A stretch of DNA of 64,000 nt, taken from assembly GCA_016801845.1 (NCBI GenBank), contig CM028909.1, forward strand, positions 16,531,313 through 16,595,312, in the 5' to 3' direction. This document shows positions 49,591 through 61,447 of the stretch, in pieces (position 1 is the stretch's first letter; the number at the start of each line of letters is the position of its first letter). This DNA comes from Polydactylus sextarius (taxonomy: Eukaryota > Chordata > Actinopteri > Polynemidae). Under the pieces are notes generated by a model, which worked only from the letters and a program-made list of their open reading frames with translations, made no database searches and had not been told where the DNA came from. A program made the translations under genes and the position numbers.

Positions 49591-52054
49591 TCATTGGTAG
49601 AGCAGGTAGTTCTTGAGAGAGGCCGGAAGGGGCAGTCTATGGATTTCACTCAGCCGGTCCCTTCCCAACGCCACCCTCACCGAACGCCTGCACAGGTCCA
49701 TCAGCGAGAGTGGTTCAGCTGCAGGGAGACAACAGGGGAAGGCACAATGAGCGAGGGCATTTTTTTAACTTCTACAACAGCAAAGAGTCATTTCAAGGGC
49801 GTGTCCGCTTCTAGCTGTCTGTCTCATCCACACCTCTGTGAGACTGACTGACACATGAATAAACCGAGCCAGAAGAGGGTGAGCTGCTCTAAAAATGGGA
49901 ACTGAAAGGGATTATCATTTTTTATTTTTCTACCATGGAGAGCACAGTAAAGGTTTGTAGGTTATAAAGGTTGTGTTTGATAAAGAATAACTAAAATGTA
50001 CTAAAATCATTTACCTCAGTTGATATGATACTTAAATCACGATGATGGCTCCAGTAATGAAGTAATGAAATTGAGAAACATTCCCTGAGGTGAATTACAC
50101 ATCTTCAGTAGAGACACCCGCACACACTAGCTAGTGTGTGCACTAGACTGAACACACTGATCATACGGTGAAGAATAATACCCGACTAATTTGTTAGCTG
50201 TGGTGCCTTTGTCATGTTGTGCATCAGCTGAGTGAAATGTTTCTGAATGCGTGTCAAAAAAGAGGAATTTCTTATTGTAAAGGTTTAGTGTCAGTGCCAA
50301 TACAATATGAATTTTTCATATTGTATTCATATAAGAAAAAAAAAAAAGGATAAACAAATCCTATTTCACAAAAAAAGAAGTCTCTTGGACTTTAACTGAT
50401 AACTGTCTAATCAATAAAACCTGTGTTTTAAATAAAGAAAATCTGCCAAGAATGTGACCAATTATTCAAACGTAAAACAGACAGATTTTTAATATAAACA
50501 GACCTGTGGGGTGTTTCCCCATGAGTTGTGACTTTTTATAGATGTAAAAATTAAGCCACAATGAAGACATTTCTTTTTCTCAGTCATATTCTTCAGCTGC
50601 AGTATGAACATCATGTACAGGAGCTGAACAGTAACGATATTAACCTCATGATGTGAGACTATTTTAATACCAGTGTATTAGATCAGGGATTTCCCTGCTC
50701 CACATCCAACAGTGCAAGCAATGTCATATCAAATCGAAAGTGGTTTTAATGCTTGTTACTGCATCTGAAGTGCTTTTTTTTTTTTTTTTTTTTTTTTACA
50801 GATCTAAACTAGGTCAAGGGATCTGAGCTGAACATTAAACTCTAATGAGTACAGAGCACTGGGGACATGAGGGTAGTGCGACATGTTCTGATGAGCACCT
50901 ATGTTTTTTTTTTTTTCCCCCCCAGAGAAAGCTCATGACTGTTTCATAGAAAAATTAGGATTAATCCAATTAGATTCATTTTATCTTTGTCTGGGAGGAA
51001 AAACAAATATGTTTTTTTTGTTGTATGAACATTGAGTACCACTGGAAGTTTTAATGTGAAATGTAAAAAAAAAAAAACAAAGTTATAAATTAATAAAGTG
51101 TAATTTAGAAGGCAAAACATTCAACTCAGTTATATTGTCACATGGACAACTTTACATAACAGCAGACAGTGACGTAGCCTTATCTGCAGTAATACACCTC
51201 ATTTAGTCTGACAAACCTTTTACTGCACCAAAAAATGTTTTCTCTCCTTTTGCAAAAAACAACATATAATCATGAATCACCAAATACAATTTTTGTAAAT
51301 ACTGTTTTAAGAGAGAAAAGAATATCAAAAGTTTTTAAAGATCAAAAAGTTTTTACTTACGGTCGAGACCATTTATGTACCGGATTCGTATTTCACAGTG
51401 TCCCCACACGGCACTCACTACGGGGTACAGCTTTCTACCCTTAAGTCCTCTGAACGCCACCCCAAGATAATGTCCATCCACTATGTAACCCAGAGTCCCC
51501 TCGTCCATGTCCAAGACTACTAAGAGGGAGTCTGGAATAATGAAGGTGTCGTCTGGCTCAAGGAAGGCTGGGTAGGTTTTTCCTGGGAGGTTCTTTCCAT
51601 CGTGGTAGAGTTTACTCCGGCACAGGTCCCACCCCCAGGACTCAGCGTTGCTTCCTACCAGAGCCGTGTAGCCCACTGAGTGTAGGGGTGCGTCGCTCGT
51701 AGCAACTCCCACCACGGCGTGTGTGCCCCTCTGACGCATGGCCCAGCTGATTTCCCACACGTGCAATCCCCTCGTGTAGCCAACACGACCCCGGATGGCG
51801 TCCGTGCTCTGCGCCACAGGGTGCCTGTGAAATACCAGCTTGTTGTCGTCCTTGACGAAGATGTTAAGGGAGCGGTCGTCATTGTTCCACGAGTGCTGGA
51901 CCTGGACGTCCAGGCCGGCGGGCGGCATGTCCAGCAGCAGATCCAGTCGCGACGGCTTGGTGTGACTCAGGGCCTGCAGCTCCAGCTTCAGGGGGCTGAA
52001 CGTCGGGTCCCGCATATCAATGGTTTTGATGCCACCTGGGACTTTTTGCCCCAT
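49591..52054 (-). CDS. spsb1: SPRY domain-containing SOCS box protein 1
   Basis: Two coding exons, 52054-51361 and 49718-49591, encode 273 residues, the same length as human SPSB1. The protein is a substrate receptor for a Cullin5-ElonginB/C ubiquitin ligase. Its SPRY domain binds short DINNN-type motifs, for example in inducible nitric oxide synthase and PAR-4. The N terminus MGQKVPGGIKTIDMRDPTF, the HSWNNDDRSLN block, RGLHVWEISWAMRQRGTHAV and HSVGYTALVG lie within the SPRY domain (about residues 50-230). The C-terminal exon carries the SOCS box (SLMDLCRRSVRVALG to LPASLKNYLLYQ). The start is fixed by the conserved MGQKV. The coding exon extends to 52240 as 5' UTR, after a strong acceptor (CTCTAATCTTTCCAG). 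The first non-coding exon must lie upstream, near the GC-rich region at about 56 kb. Confidence 0.96.
50767..50798. repeat. Poly(T) tract
   Basis: A run of about 25-30 T in the intron of spsb1. Similar A/T homopolymers occur at 48661-48682, 49408-49429 and 52259-52276; all are simple sequence. Confidence 0.7.
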
Positions 52055-52240
52055 GCTCGGGGTTGTTCTAGCAGCTCCTTCTTACTCCTCCTCCTCCCCC
52101 CCCTCAAACACTAACGGGGGGAGTGATCAGCCTCAGACCTTCTCCTCCACTGTGCTGCAGCAACCTCAGAAACAGGTTTGTGCTCCTCTGCCACTTGATG
52201 TAGCCAGTAAACTTCAGGCAAGGTGTTGTTTGAAGCCAAC

Positions 52241-55200
52241 CTGGAAAGATTAGAGGGGAAAAAAAAAAAAAAAAAAGGACAAACAAGTTAATTACTCACT
52301 TATCTAACAAGCATCTCTCTGTACCAGGAAATACCAGCATCAGATCCTGTTGAACATGAGAACTTTAAAAGTCCATCCTTATCATACCATGATGCACTTT
52401 GATGTCAACAATGTGGGACATCTGCTGTAATTACATCATACGGCACTTACAGTGTTGCAGTGTGTGGTCACATTTACAGGGGAAATTCACTAAATGGTTT
52501 AACTCGATTCATTTGGTAATCAACAGCTGATGTTGACCACAGAGCTGTTGGTCTCAACCACGGCCTCAAAAGTGTCTTTGTTCTCATGTGATTTTTTTGT
52601 GTATAAAAACATAGACTGCAGTATCTCATGACTATACAAATCGAAGCTATAGAATAGAAGCTAAAAACCGTATACACCGATAACAGCATCATTACGCCAC
52701 AGCAGGAATCATCTGCTGACCACAGCCTCGTTACAGCCTTAGTTAAGATATACAACCACTGTGAAGAATTTATCCACAACCAGTCTGACTGCTTGTTACT
52801 TCCTCCGATTAAGTCCTCAACTTAATCTAAAGTAAGGAGCTGTCAGAGAGTGCATGACTGTACGCTGTTGTTTTTCCCTCCCAACAGGTTCATGATAATG
52901 TCACGTCAACCAAGACAGACGAGACCGACAAGTTTCTACCACTCAATCATGAACGTTTTTCCTAGATTGAAAAGATTATGTACAATGGATTGGGCTATTA
53001 ACAGTGAATAGACTGGCCTAGTTACGGTGACTGAAAAATGGAAAATCAACATTCGGTAACCAACAGGCGTTAGCTGCTGTGTACACACAGTCTTGCTGAG
53101 CAAACGACTTACTAGGGACAGACAGTGTGACAGCATACACCTTGAGACAATAAAAAATTGACAAGTTAAGGCATATTATTTTAAAGTGTCTGTTTCCATG
53201 CTATAGTTTCAAATACATTGGCTCAAATTATTTTTGGTTAAATATTTGACCTGAAGGTTAATTAATTCACTGGAACATGTTCATATTAATCACAGTGTAA
53301 CCGAGTTATACAATATCAACACAATCTTGATCCTGATATTTCATTTTAAGTTCAAATCCAGTTTATTATGCAGTTTTATTATTATCTATCATTAACATTC
53401 AGGTTCGTGTTGCCAACTTTGACTACTTATAAAGTACTAAAAGAAAACTTTTTTCCCCCCATACAATCAGAATTATCCTTATTTGGTCAGATGATAACAA
53501 TTCAGGTGAAAAATACCATGTTGGATGGTACAAAAAACAAAGCAGCATTACAGCTGTTTTCATATTTACCAGTGTTGGTTTTGGAAAAGCAAGAAGTGAA
53601 ATCCTTGACCCTCAATGGGCTGAAACATTACTCAACTATTCTGAAAGTGAAATATACCCACAAAACTCCAAAAATAGGAAGAACGAGGGGAAAACTCCAA
53701 ATCCAGTTACTATTATATGGTTGTCTAGTCAGAGTGCAACAGGAAACGCAGTAAAACAACGTCTGGTTTTAAAGAATAAAAAGACACTCTGTCGTGTTGG
53801 ACGAACACACAGCTCTTTTGAGGCACAAACATATTCAGGAACGCAGTAACTTGACGATAAAAGCTTGATGAATACCTGCTGTGCTTTACTGCATCAACTC
53901 CAATATAACAGCCCACAGCTGTGAAGGGCCACTTACACAGTTTGTTACTGAGAAGCTTGAATCTGACTGTTCATTTCATTAAAAACTTTAAATGCAACTG
54001 GATGCTAATGGGAATACTTAAGGTCAATAGTCAAGTCATTGTGTTGTTGTAAAAAAAAAAACCCATTTGGCCTAATACCCCCACAGTCTGTATTATGGAT
54101 CAATAACACGGAGACATGATGTGACTTTTCGTGGGTGCAGGTTTCGGTCTGTGTTCTAGCAGGACTGTAGAGAGCATTGTATAATGTGGAAAACTGTGCT
54201 GCTGGGAAGGCCACTCTAATTGAATTGTAGACAAGAGTTCATTGAGAAGTGCTTTGGCTCTTCTTCTAATGCAAGTAAACAACCATTTAAATGGGTCATG
54301 TCTCTTCAGTGATAGGAAAACAGGGGGGAAGAAAAAGCAGGCAGCGGGTGGCCAGCATCTGAATGTAAACAATCTCTTTTTCAATGCCTGTCCAGCATTC
54401 AAGGAGAGTGAAACATGTTAATTTGCACACTCTTTGAGCCAGGAGGTTTACCATTCCCTCACCCTGTGGCAAAGAGCCACTGAACAACAAACACAACGTG
54501 CACACGTAAATCAAAACTCAGGACACAACAATGAAAAGTCTTCACTTTCATGTGGGACGTCTAAATAAACATATCGATTAGTATCATAAGAGATGGCCGG
54601 TGGAGGGAGATGAACTAACCTGGCCTGGTCAGACTTGGGGTCCTGGGCCCCTGGGTTGGTTTGAAGCTGATTAAAATGCAAGAGGGGCTCACTGGATTTA
54701 CTGTGTCAAGGAAACACTTGTCTCTATTAAAAGGCCCGATTTAGACCAGACCCACCTGAACTTAAAGGAAAGGGCGGGGGGGTCTATTGACAGAAATCGT
54801 GAAGAATTGTGGTGTTTGCTACCTTAGAAAGAGCCTTTTATATTTATTTTAGGACACAGGTCCTCATTGCCATGTTTCTACAGTAGCCCACAACAGACAA
54901 GCCGAACAGATGAGGTCCTCTGTGTTTTTATGCTACCTAAACGCCACCATAGCTACGTATGTGTGTGGAAAAGAAGGGGAGGAGTTTTCAGTCTTTAATA
55001 ATCCTACTCATTGAACCTTTAAGTCCTAGCCTGTTTGTTCAGCACATAAAGCTCAAGATTTACCAAAGACAAAGTCATTCACTGTACAGACCCAGTGCTT
55101 GAATGTGTAAGGTATTGTTGTAGGTTACTGGTTCAAACGCAGCCTGTTTTTCCTGTGTTTTAGCTGTAAAATAAGTAAAACAGCTTTCTAAAAAGCCAAG

Positions 55201-55500
55201 TCTCTGTTCAGTTGCCTTCTCTTTGGAGCAGCTCTGTGGCTGTTTATAAAGGATGTCTGGGTAAATCAAATGCATCAGCTCTGCAATAAATCAGCAATAA
55301 AACTTTACTGAAGGTTATTAAGTTCTGCTTTTTGTTTATTCAGCTTGGTCATATTTGGACACTGTAGCTTGTAATGCTGGGATGTGTAACTCAGGAGTGT
55401 TTCTATAAAGTTTGATCAACCCTAGCTGAGATAAATGCAATATTGGAACCTAACCCCGTGTTTTTTTAATCAATTAGGATTGACCAAACATTCAAAGCGT
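52241..55500 (-). other. spsb1: spsb1 5' intron
   Basis: This interval separates the coding exon acceptor (52240) from the GC-rich 5' region. It is AT-rich, and I find no coding exon, tRNA or snoRNA. Short frames such as 53368-53754 lack start and splice context. Confidence 0.4.
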
Positions 55501-56470
55501 CGCTCAATATGGTTAATAGGTCACCACAGCTATAACTACAGTTCCCAGGAACACCGAGTTATATCAACACCTCTCGACAGCAGTTTGAAGAAAAACTACA
55601 CTTATCGCAGCCCAAGTAAATAAAACAAACAAACAAACAAACGTCTGTTGTTTGGTTAGAGTGAATTAGTTTTCAGCACGTTTCCCTAATAAAGAGTTAA
55701 CAGAGTGAACGTAGGCCTTCTGGACAGTTAAACTGTAATAGCTTGTCATGCTAGCTAATGGAAAAGCAGCCTGATGCTCAAGCAAAGCTCTCGTGGAGCC
55801 AGGTAGCCGTGTGGATTCCATTCCAGGCTCGCGGAAGGTTTCACCCGCGTTCTCAGACTGGAGCAGCGCGTGGATGAAACGTTAAGAACCGTTGATTCGG
55901 TGACACGATCGTTAGTGTTTCACCTGAGGCTCAACGCGTCTGACGAAACGTTTCTTACGGTCAGAAACACCACCCGTCGGTGTTAGCAACAAGACACGGC
56001 TTGTGTTAACGAGGAGGGGCGAAAACATAACAAGTCATTACTCGTATTTTTTATACATATAAAGGAGCTGGACATTAGGGGAGTGGCAACGTTTTTACGG
56101 TCGTTGTTTTCGGTATCAAACATGTAAATGTGATGTAAAGAGGAACATTGAAACCGAAACAAGCGCTTCGGCAGCAGCCACCATATGAGCAGAAAACAGG
56201 GGGACGAGAGGAAGAAAAGCAAACAGCAAACAAACCTTAGTGAGGCAGCAGCAGCGCAGGGCATGAAACCGGGTAATGTTTCACGGTCTTCACTCACTCC
56301 ATCGTAGTTTTGCTTCCTCGTCGTCGTAAGCTTTTACCATTTCAGCCTGGACATGGATTAGGTGAAATGATGATGGCTGCTCTCTAACATCTCTCGCATC
56401 ACGTGGTAAAATGCTCCCAGCTGCTATGCTAGATTAGCACCTCCCCGCTGACGGTCAGCTGTTACAGCGA
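55500..56470 (-). promoter_or_regulatory. spsb1: spsb1 promoter region, CpG-rich, with a ZNF143-type site
   Basis: The region 55780-56470 is enriched in CpG relative to its flanks and lies where the spsb1 first exon must be. ACTACAGTTCCCAG at 55535-55548 matches the ZNF143/Staf promoter motif core. Possible donors for a non-coding exon on the minus strand include GACC|GTAAGA near 55953. The transcription start cannot be placed from sequence alone. Confidence 0.4.
55624..55642. repeat. (AAAC)n microsatellite
   Basis: Four to five tandem AAAC units in the spsb1 upstream region. Confidence 0.8.
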
Positions 56471-57000
56471 AGCGCGTCTCATGTTGGTATTGCAGGTTTT
56501 CGTTTTTTTGTTTGTTTTTTGTGTTTGTTTTTTCTTTTGTGCGTATGTGTGAAATGCATTTATATCTTGCAATCAATGACGTAAATGTTTGAGATAACTT
56601 GAAGATTAAAAACTCTTGGAGTTGCAGCGGCGATCGATTAGCTACTAATTTCTTAATCGGTAATCGTTTAGATGAATCTTTACATTTTTAACCAACTGAT
56701 TGAATTAAATATTAGATTCTCCAGTTTAATAAATGCCTTGTTTATTTATCCAACACGACAGAAAACTCAATATATTTGTTTTTTGGACAGTTTCAGACAC
56801 AATTTATTTTTCATTTCTTTTTTTTTATGTTTTATAAACAAAGGAAATTAAGTAATTTATTGGGGAAAAAAGACCTGATAGTATTTCTTGTTGTGAGGTT
56901 TAACCTTGACACACATACTCACATTCATGTATTTCATAATCTAGCGTATTTTGATTTTTAAATATTGTTGTGCAGTTGTTTTAAACATACCCCCTTAAGT

Positions 57001-57187
57001 CAGAGGCGTCCAAACTATCACACAAAGGACCGTGTTGATGCAGGTTTTTATTCCAACCAAGCAGCAACACACCAGACTTGATTCATTTAATTAACTGATC
57101 TCAGTCTTCAGATGGTCAAACTGTGTGGTCTTGACAAAAACCTGCAGCCAAAACGGCCCTTTGTGGAGTAGTTTGAACATACCTAGG
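57001..57187. mobile_element. Non-autonomous hAT-like MITE (foldback element)
   Basis: The ends form imperfect terminal inverted repeats: CAGAGGCGTCCAAACTA at the left, and TAGTTTGAACATACCTAG at the right, whose reverse complement aligns with it. The interior also pairs with itself: CACAAAGGACCGTG with AAACGGCCCTTTGTG, and GCAGGTTTTTATT with the complement of ACAAAAACCTGC. The layout and wording (CCAAACTA, CACAAAGG, CAGGTTTTT, CCAACCAAGCAG) match a family that is abundant in fish genomes. It has no coding capacity. A clear eight-base target duplication is not visible, so the exact ends are uncertain. Confidence 0.65.
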
Positions 57188-57253
57188 GCCTAAATGATTT
57201 GTAGCAAGTGTTTATGATAACTTGGACCTCACAAATCCCATGTTCATTCACAT

Positions 57254-57258
<5 letters not shown>

Positions 57259-57294
<36 letters not shown>
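57259..57294. repeat. (CA)18 microsatellite
   Basis: An uninterrupted CA run of about 36 bases. It is followed directly by GTTTCCATGACTTCAGGGG, the usual start of a fish interspersed repeat that often carries a CA tail. Confidence 0.95.
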
Positions 57295-57298
<4 letters not shown>

Positions 57299-57500
57299 CC
57301 ATGACTTCAGGGGACATCTCATTCATATCCTGTAGACTTCCTCAACCTTAAAACATGTCTCCACTGTAAAGGGACTTCTGTTTAGGAACCTGCTTTTCAT
57401 CCCTATATTCCTCATAACGTGAGTGTAACATTTAAGTCCCCACAATATGAGGATAAAGTAAAAGTGCTCATATTCTCTATCCTTGTCATACATGTATATC
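57295..57500. repeat. Probable interspersed repeat attached to a CA microsatellite
   Basis: Starting at GTTTCCATGACTTCAGGGGACAT, the text (ACTTCC, CCTTAA, GTCCCCACAATATGAGG) follows a repeat I know to be common in fish genomes, where it recurs beside CA runs. This copy is diverged and its right end is not defined. Confidence 0.4.
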
Positions 57501-58206
57501 TACTCAGAGGAAAGTCACACACGTCAACGCACAAACACAAATGAGGAAAAACATGAAACTTTTGTAAGTAAAGTTTCATAGCGAAGAGTAGTTCAAGTTA
57601 TTAACTTTAGAATATGTGGTTGTGGAAGCATAAAAATATCAGACTGAATTATGAAATACCACGTTTAAATAATTGACAAATGTATACTCAGATACAAAAT
57701 TACACAGACAGTCTTGACGTATTTGAACCTGTTTTACCTACATTGAAATAAAAAGAAATTGAAGCGTATATTGGTTGTTATGTGTTCATCCATGACTGAA
57801 ATTAAACATGTCAATTACAGAAAGTGTTCACGTTGCAGCTGCTCTCCAATATGAAACTGGCTTCAGTCCATCACTAGCACAGGATCTTTTAATGTGTAAC
57901 TAACTGAAGACACTGCTGCTCTACACTGAGCTCACTAGTCAGGTAGGACATCGCAAGCCCCTGTTCTTTAATACCTTTGTTATTTTGTGAAGGAGGAAGA
58001 TAGTGAGTTTACACTTAGTCTGTGATACTCTGGTGGGTTGGTGTCTTTATAACAGCTCTGCCAAGAAACAGGACAATATTTCTGTTTTGCTTTGTCTTTA
58101 TATCTTTTTCTTTTGGACAGGAGTATGTTATTATGGTCTGTCCTTAGGATGTGAATGTTATGTGTGATGGTCAAGCGTAATTGATAATTCACACTCCAGT
58201 TTGTCA

Positions 58207-58208
<2 letters not shown>

Positions 58209-58241
<33 letters not shown>
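58209..58241. repeat. (CA)16 microsatellite
   Basis: An uninterrupted CA run in the spacer upstream of spsb1. Confidence 0.95.
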
Positions 58242-58242
<1 letters not shown>

Positions 58243-59446
58243 ATGTGACTAACTTCAGCAGGAGTGCCACATTATGGACAGTCAACCATGATTACTCCCA
58301 CAACTAAACACTGGTGCACTTTGTTGTTCAGTTTGACCTTCAGGCCTTAAAGACTTTGATTGAGCCCTGTGTCCACATGCTCTTAAAAAGCAAGAGGATG
58401 TCATCAAGACGAGTGGAGATCTTTGACATCACTTGTCGCTGCTCAGAAAATGACAATCACACTCCAGTTACTGACACACTGACCCGTGGGGGAATGTCAA
58501 CTATGGTGACTGACGAGACAACGCAGCCTTCATGTGACCTTCATGTGCTGATGCAGTCACCTCTGGTCTCTCAAACAAATGACCTCAGTAACAGGAGCTG
58601 TTACACACCAGCAAGGTCCGTTCATTAAAAACAAGAAAGAAAAAAAAGAATGGAAACAAGCCTGGTCACTTTTTCCACAGCTGTGATTATAAACCTCTAG
58701 TTTATTTCTTTTACTACACCAAGAACAGATTAAAGTAAAAGCTCTTGCTCAGAATTTCCTCCAAACCTGCAACCTTGTGTGAGTCAGAGCACACATGCGC
58801 CATAATTTCACCTGAGTATTGAAAAATACTAGGACACTGTTGCCATCTAGTGGCATCTCTGTAAGAGACAGCTGCTTCACATCCAGTCTCTCACTTTGTC
58901 TGCATAAGTCATTCACTTCCCTTATTTATCATTTCCCCAGAGTAACTTTTATTTATATTATTTTTTTAAGAATCACATGACACAAGTTACAAAAGGTGGC
59001 ACATGTTCTCATGCTGAACAAGTGCAAAAGGCTTAAACTGCTCAGCGGACATCCTCTTCCTGCTTTAACTTAAGCACTCTGCATATTTTCACGTATGGCA
59101 TCTAATTTCTCTGTGACAAGGACTTGAATTAATCGGACGTTTAAAATGACCTTATTTGTCCACTGTGTGAGGCGTCTGAAGGTAATGTGGCTCATTTTAC
59201 AGCCTTGGTGGAGAACATAGCTCGGCGACTTGAATTACCTTCCCCTCAGCTCATCTCCCAGTGAAAATCCCATTTTCCCATGCAGTGATGGTGCAATGTG
59301 CTGAGCTTGGTGATATTTCAGGGCCCCTCTACGGTGGAGGAGGGGAGTGCAGACATGCTTACTGCCTCCCTTTTAGAAACCATCATTTCAGCAGGATCGA
59401 TAGTACGTCCCACTCCATGGCTGGCAGAGTGCACTGCTGCTACAGA

Positions 59447-59507
59447 GGAGGGGGGGAGGGGGGTTTACTGGGTGGTGGTGGTGGTGGTTGGGGTTGGGGT
59501 GGGGGTG
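59447..59507. repeat. G-rich low-complexity tract, (GGT)n
   Basis: G-rich strand with tracts GGGGGG, AGGGGGG, GGG, five GGT units, GGGG, GGGG and GGGGG within 60 bases. Open frames across it are low-complexity artefacts. Confidence 0.85.
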
Positions 59508-60019
59508 GATGCGTGGACAGCTGCAACAAGGCAAGTCCGAGCAGCACACGCAGCCAAGGTGAATGATAGCGTGCTGCGTCAGACACTCAGCTCCTCGCTT
59601 ACTCGGAGATGCAGTTTCTGACGAGGACCAGTGGGTGGATGCTGTAGCCAGTCGCTGGCTACACACTGATGGATGCTTGTGAACTTGTTCACTGGTTAGG
59701 TTCTTCATGTTCTGAGTTTTTTTTGTCTCTGACTCATAAGCATGTCCCAAGATAAGTAAAGAAATGCAGCTTTTTATGCAGCTTGTTTAAAACCCCCGAT
59801 GCCTGTTTTTCTTTCTTTTTTTATATCACCTTTATATCATCTTTTTTTATACACCTCTTTCACTGTATTGAAGGTTGAGCACTCAAATACATTCCTGCTG
59901 TAGGTGAGGAGACATCTCATGTTTCAGTGAATGGCTTGCAATATAAGACCCGTACAGTCCAGCTTCGTACAGCAAAAATCCTTACACAGCGATAAAATAA
60001 TCTTTAACATTTATTAGAG

Positions 60020-60020
<1 letters not shown>

Positions 60021-60054
<34 letters not shown>
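60021..60054. repeat. (TG)17 microsatellite
   Basis: Uninterrupted TG run of 34 bases in intergenic DNA. Confidence 0.95.
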
Positions 60055-60056
<2 letters not shown>

Positions 60057-61428
60057 TGTGGGAATGGTGAGGTTTAGAAAATCATTCACACTGAGGAAAC
60101 TGCCCTCAGCTCAGTTATCTATAACAGCATATTGCTGCATGTTATTCAAAAGGCCCAATGAGAAAACATGTCATTCTTTTCATTTACTCTCAGCCTCTGT
60201 GTTTCGTTTTCTTATATAATATTTAACTCTTTCACTGGATCAGCCTCTTTTTTGAGGGAATTGTGTCTGACAGATTAAAAACAACATTTTTGACAGATAG
60301 CGACACATTCATTTACATATAAGGCTGCACGTAGAGTTATTTTTCATTGTCTATTTATCTATTATTGATTTCTTTTTTCTCAAATAATCATTTAGTCTAT
60401 TAAATGTCATAACGTAATGTTTTTAAAAGCCTGTCAGTTTCTCTGAATCAAAGATGGAGACTTATAATTCCTTTTTTTGTTAAACTTTAAAAAGCAGAAG
60501 AAATTCAATTTACACTGATGTAAAAACCGAAATAAAAACAAAAAAATGTTTGACTTTTTGGCTTCAAAAGTGACTGATGATTAAAACACTCAAAGTCACA
60601 ATAATTACTAAATGTTGTACGTATTAAAAAGACATGATCTGCTAATTTGATATAGATCCATATTAGAGTTTAACATTTCTATAAAGAAGCACGACTGGAA
60701 ATATAAACTCACTGACTATTTCAGATGTGTCTGTGTGTGTGTGCATGCGTCAGCCATCATGCATTTAGCGTGTACTGCACTTGTGTGACTTTGAGAAGAG
60801 TGCCTGCTGGTTGAGAGTAAGGAAAGGGCATCGGTTTAAAAGAGGTGCACCACTGCGGGACGGGGGGGATGTGGATGGGACAGGATGTGTGGTGCAGTAT
60901 AAGCATCCCCTCTGCTCAGATCGCTGCTCATTTGTCAAGTTGCCTGCAGACTTGAATGGTGCATTGCTGCTAAAACACAGAGACAATCAGCAGCGGAACA
61001 GCACACCTCCGGGGAGGGGCCCCAGGTGGACGAGAGCCTCCTTGGATGATCTGCAGATTAGGGGGTGGTCTTTTCTTCAAGAAAAGTTTCTCAGAGCAGA
61101 CTGGAGGATCAAACCGAAAGACAGATTTATTTTGTCGTCACAGGATTATTTCATACTGACGAGCTTCTGTGTATCTTTTTTTTTTAGGGTGAACAAAAGG
61201 TGCAGCATGGCCGGAATATTCATCAAATTCACCAGAAATAACACAAAAAGTGGTGGTGTGAGATCCCTCTGTTTATAGTCTGCTGTCAGAAATCGATTTA
61301 ACTGTCTAAAATGCAGCAAATCTTGAGCAGTGTAGGAAAACTGAAATGACTGAACAAGGAATTGTTACATTTTTAACTTTGACAATAAAACACAAGTTTT
61401 CCGCTGTGGTTTCAGACATATGACAGAC

Positions 61429-61434
61429 TTTATT
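61429..61434 (-). terminator. Polyadenylation signal of the GLYAT-like gene
   Basis: TTTATT on the plus strand is AATAAA on the coding strand, at the expected end of the gene. It lies inside the longest open frame of the final exon, which does not stop until 61306. Confidence 0.5.
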
Positions 61435-61447
61435 GTCATTAGTTTGA

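Larger units (their letters stand above)
58300..61300. other. Intergenic spacer spsb1-glyat-like gene
   Basis: Apart from the repeats listed, this holds only AT-rich DNA and one GC-richer patch (60800-61080). That patch belongs to a 165-codon open frame at 60781-61278 with no ATG at its start and no recognisable domain. I see no supported gene. Confidence 0.35.

Noticed and set aside
51719..52253. Plus-strand ORFs of 131 and 77 codons opposite spsb1
   Set aside because: Antisense shadows of the conserved SPRY-coding exon.
59261..59750. Gly-rich and Pro/His-rich ORFs on both strands
   Set aside because: Low-complexity translation of the G-rich tract.
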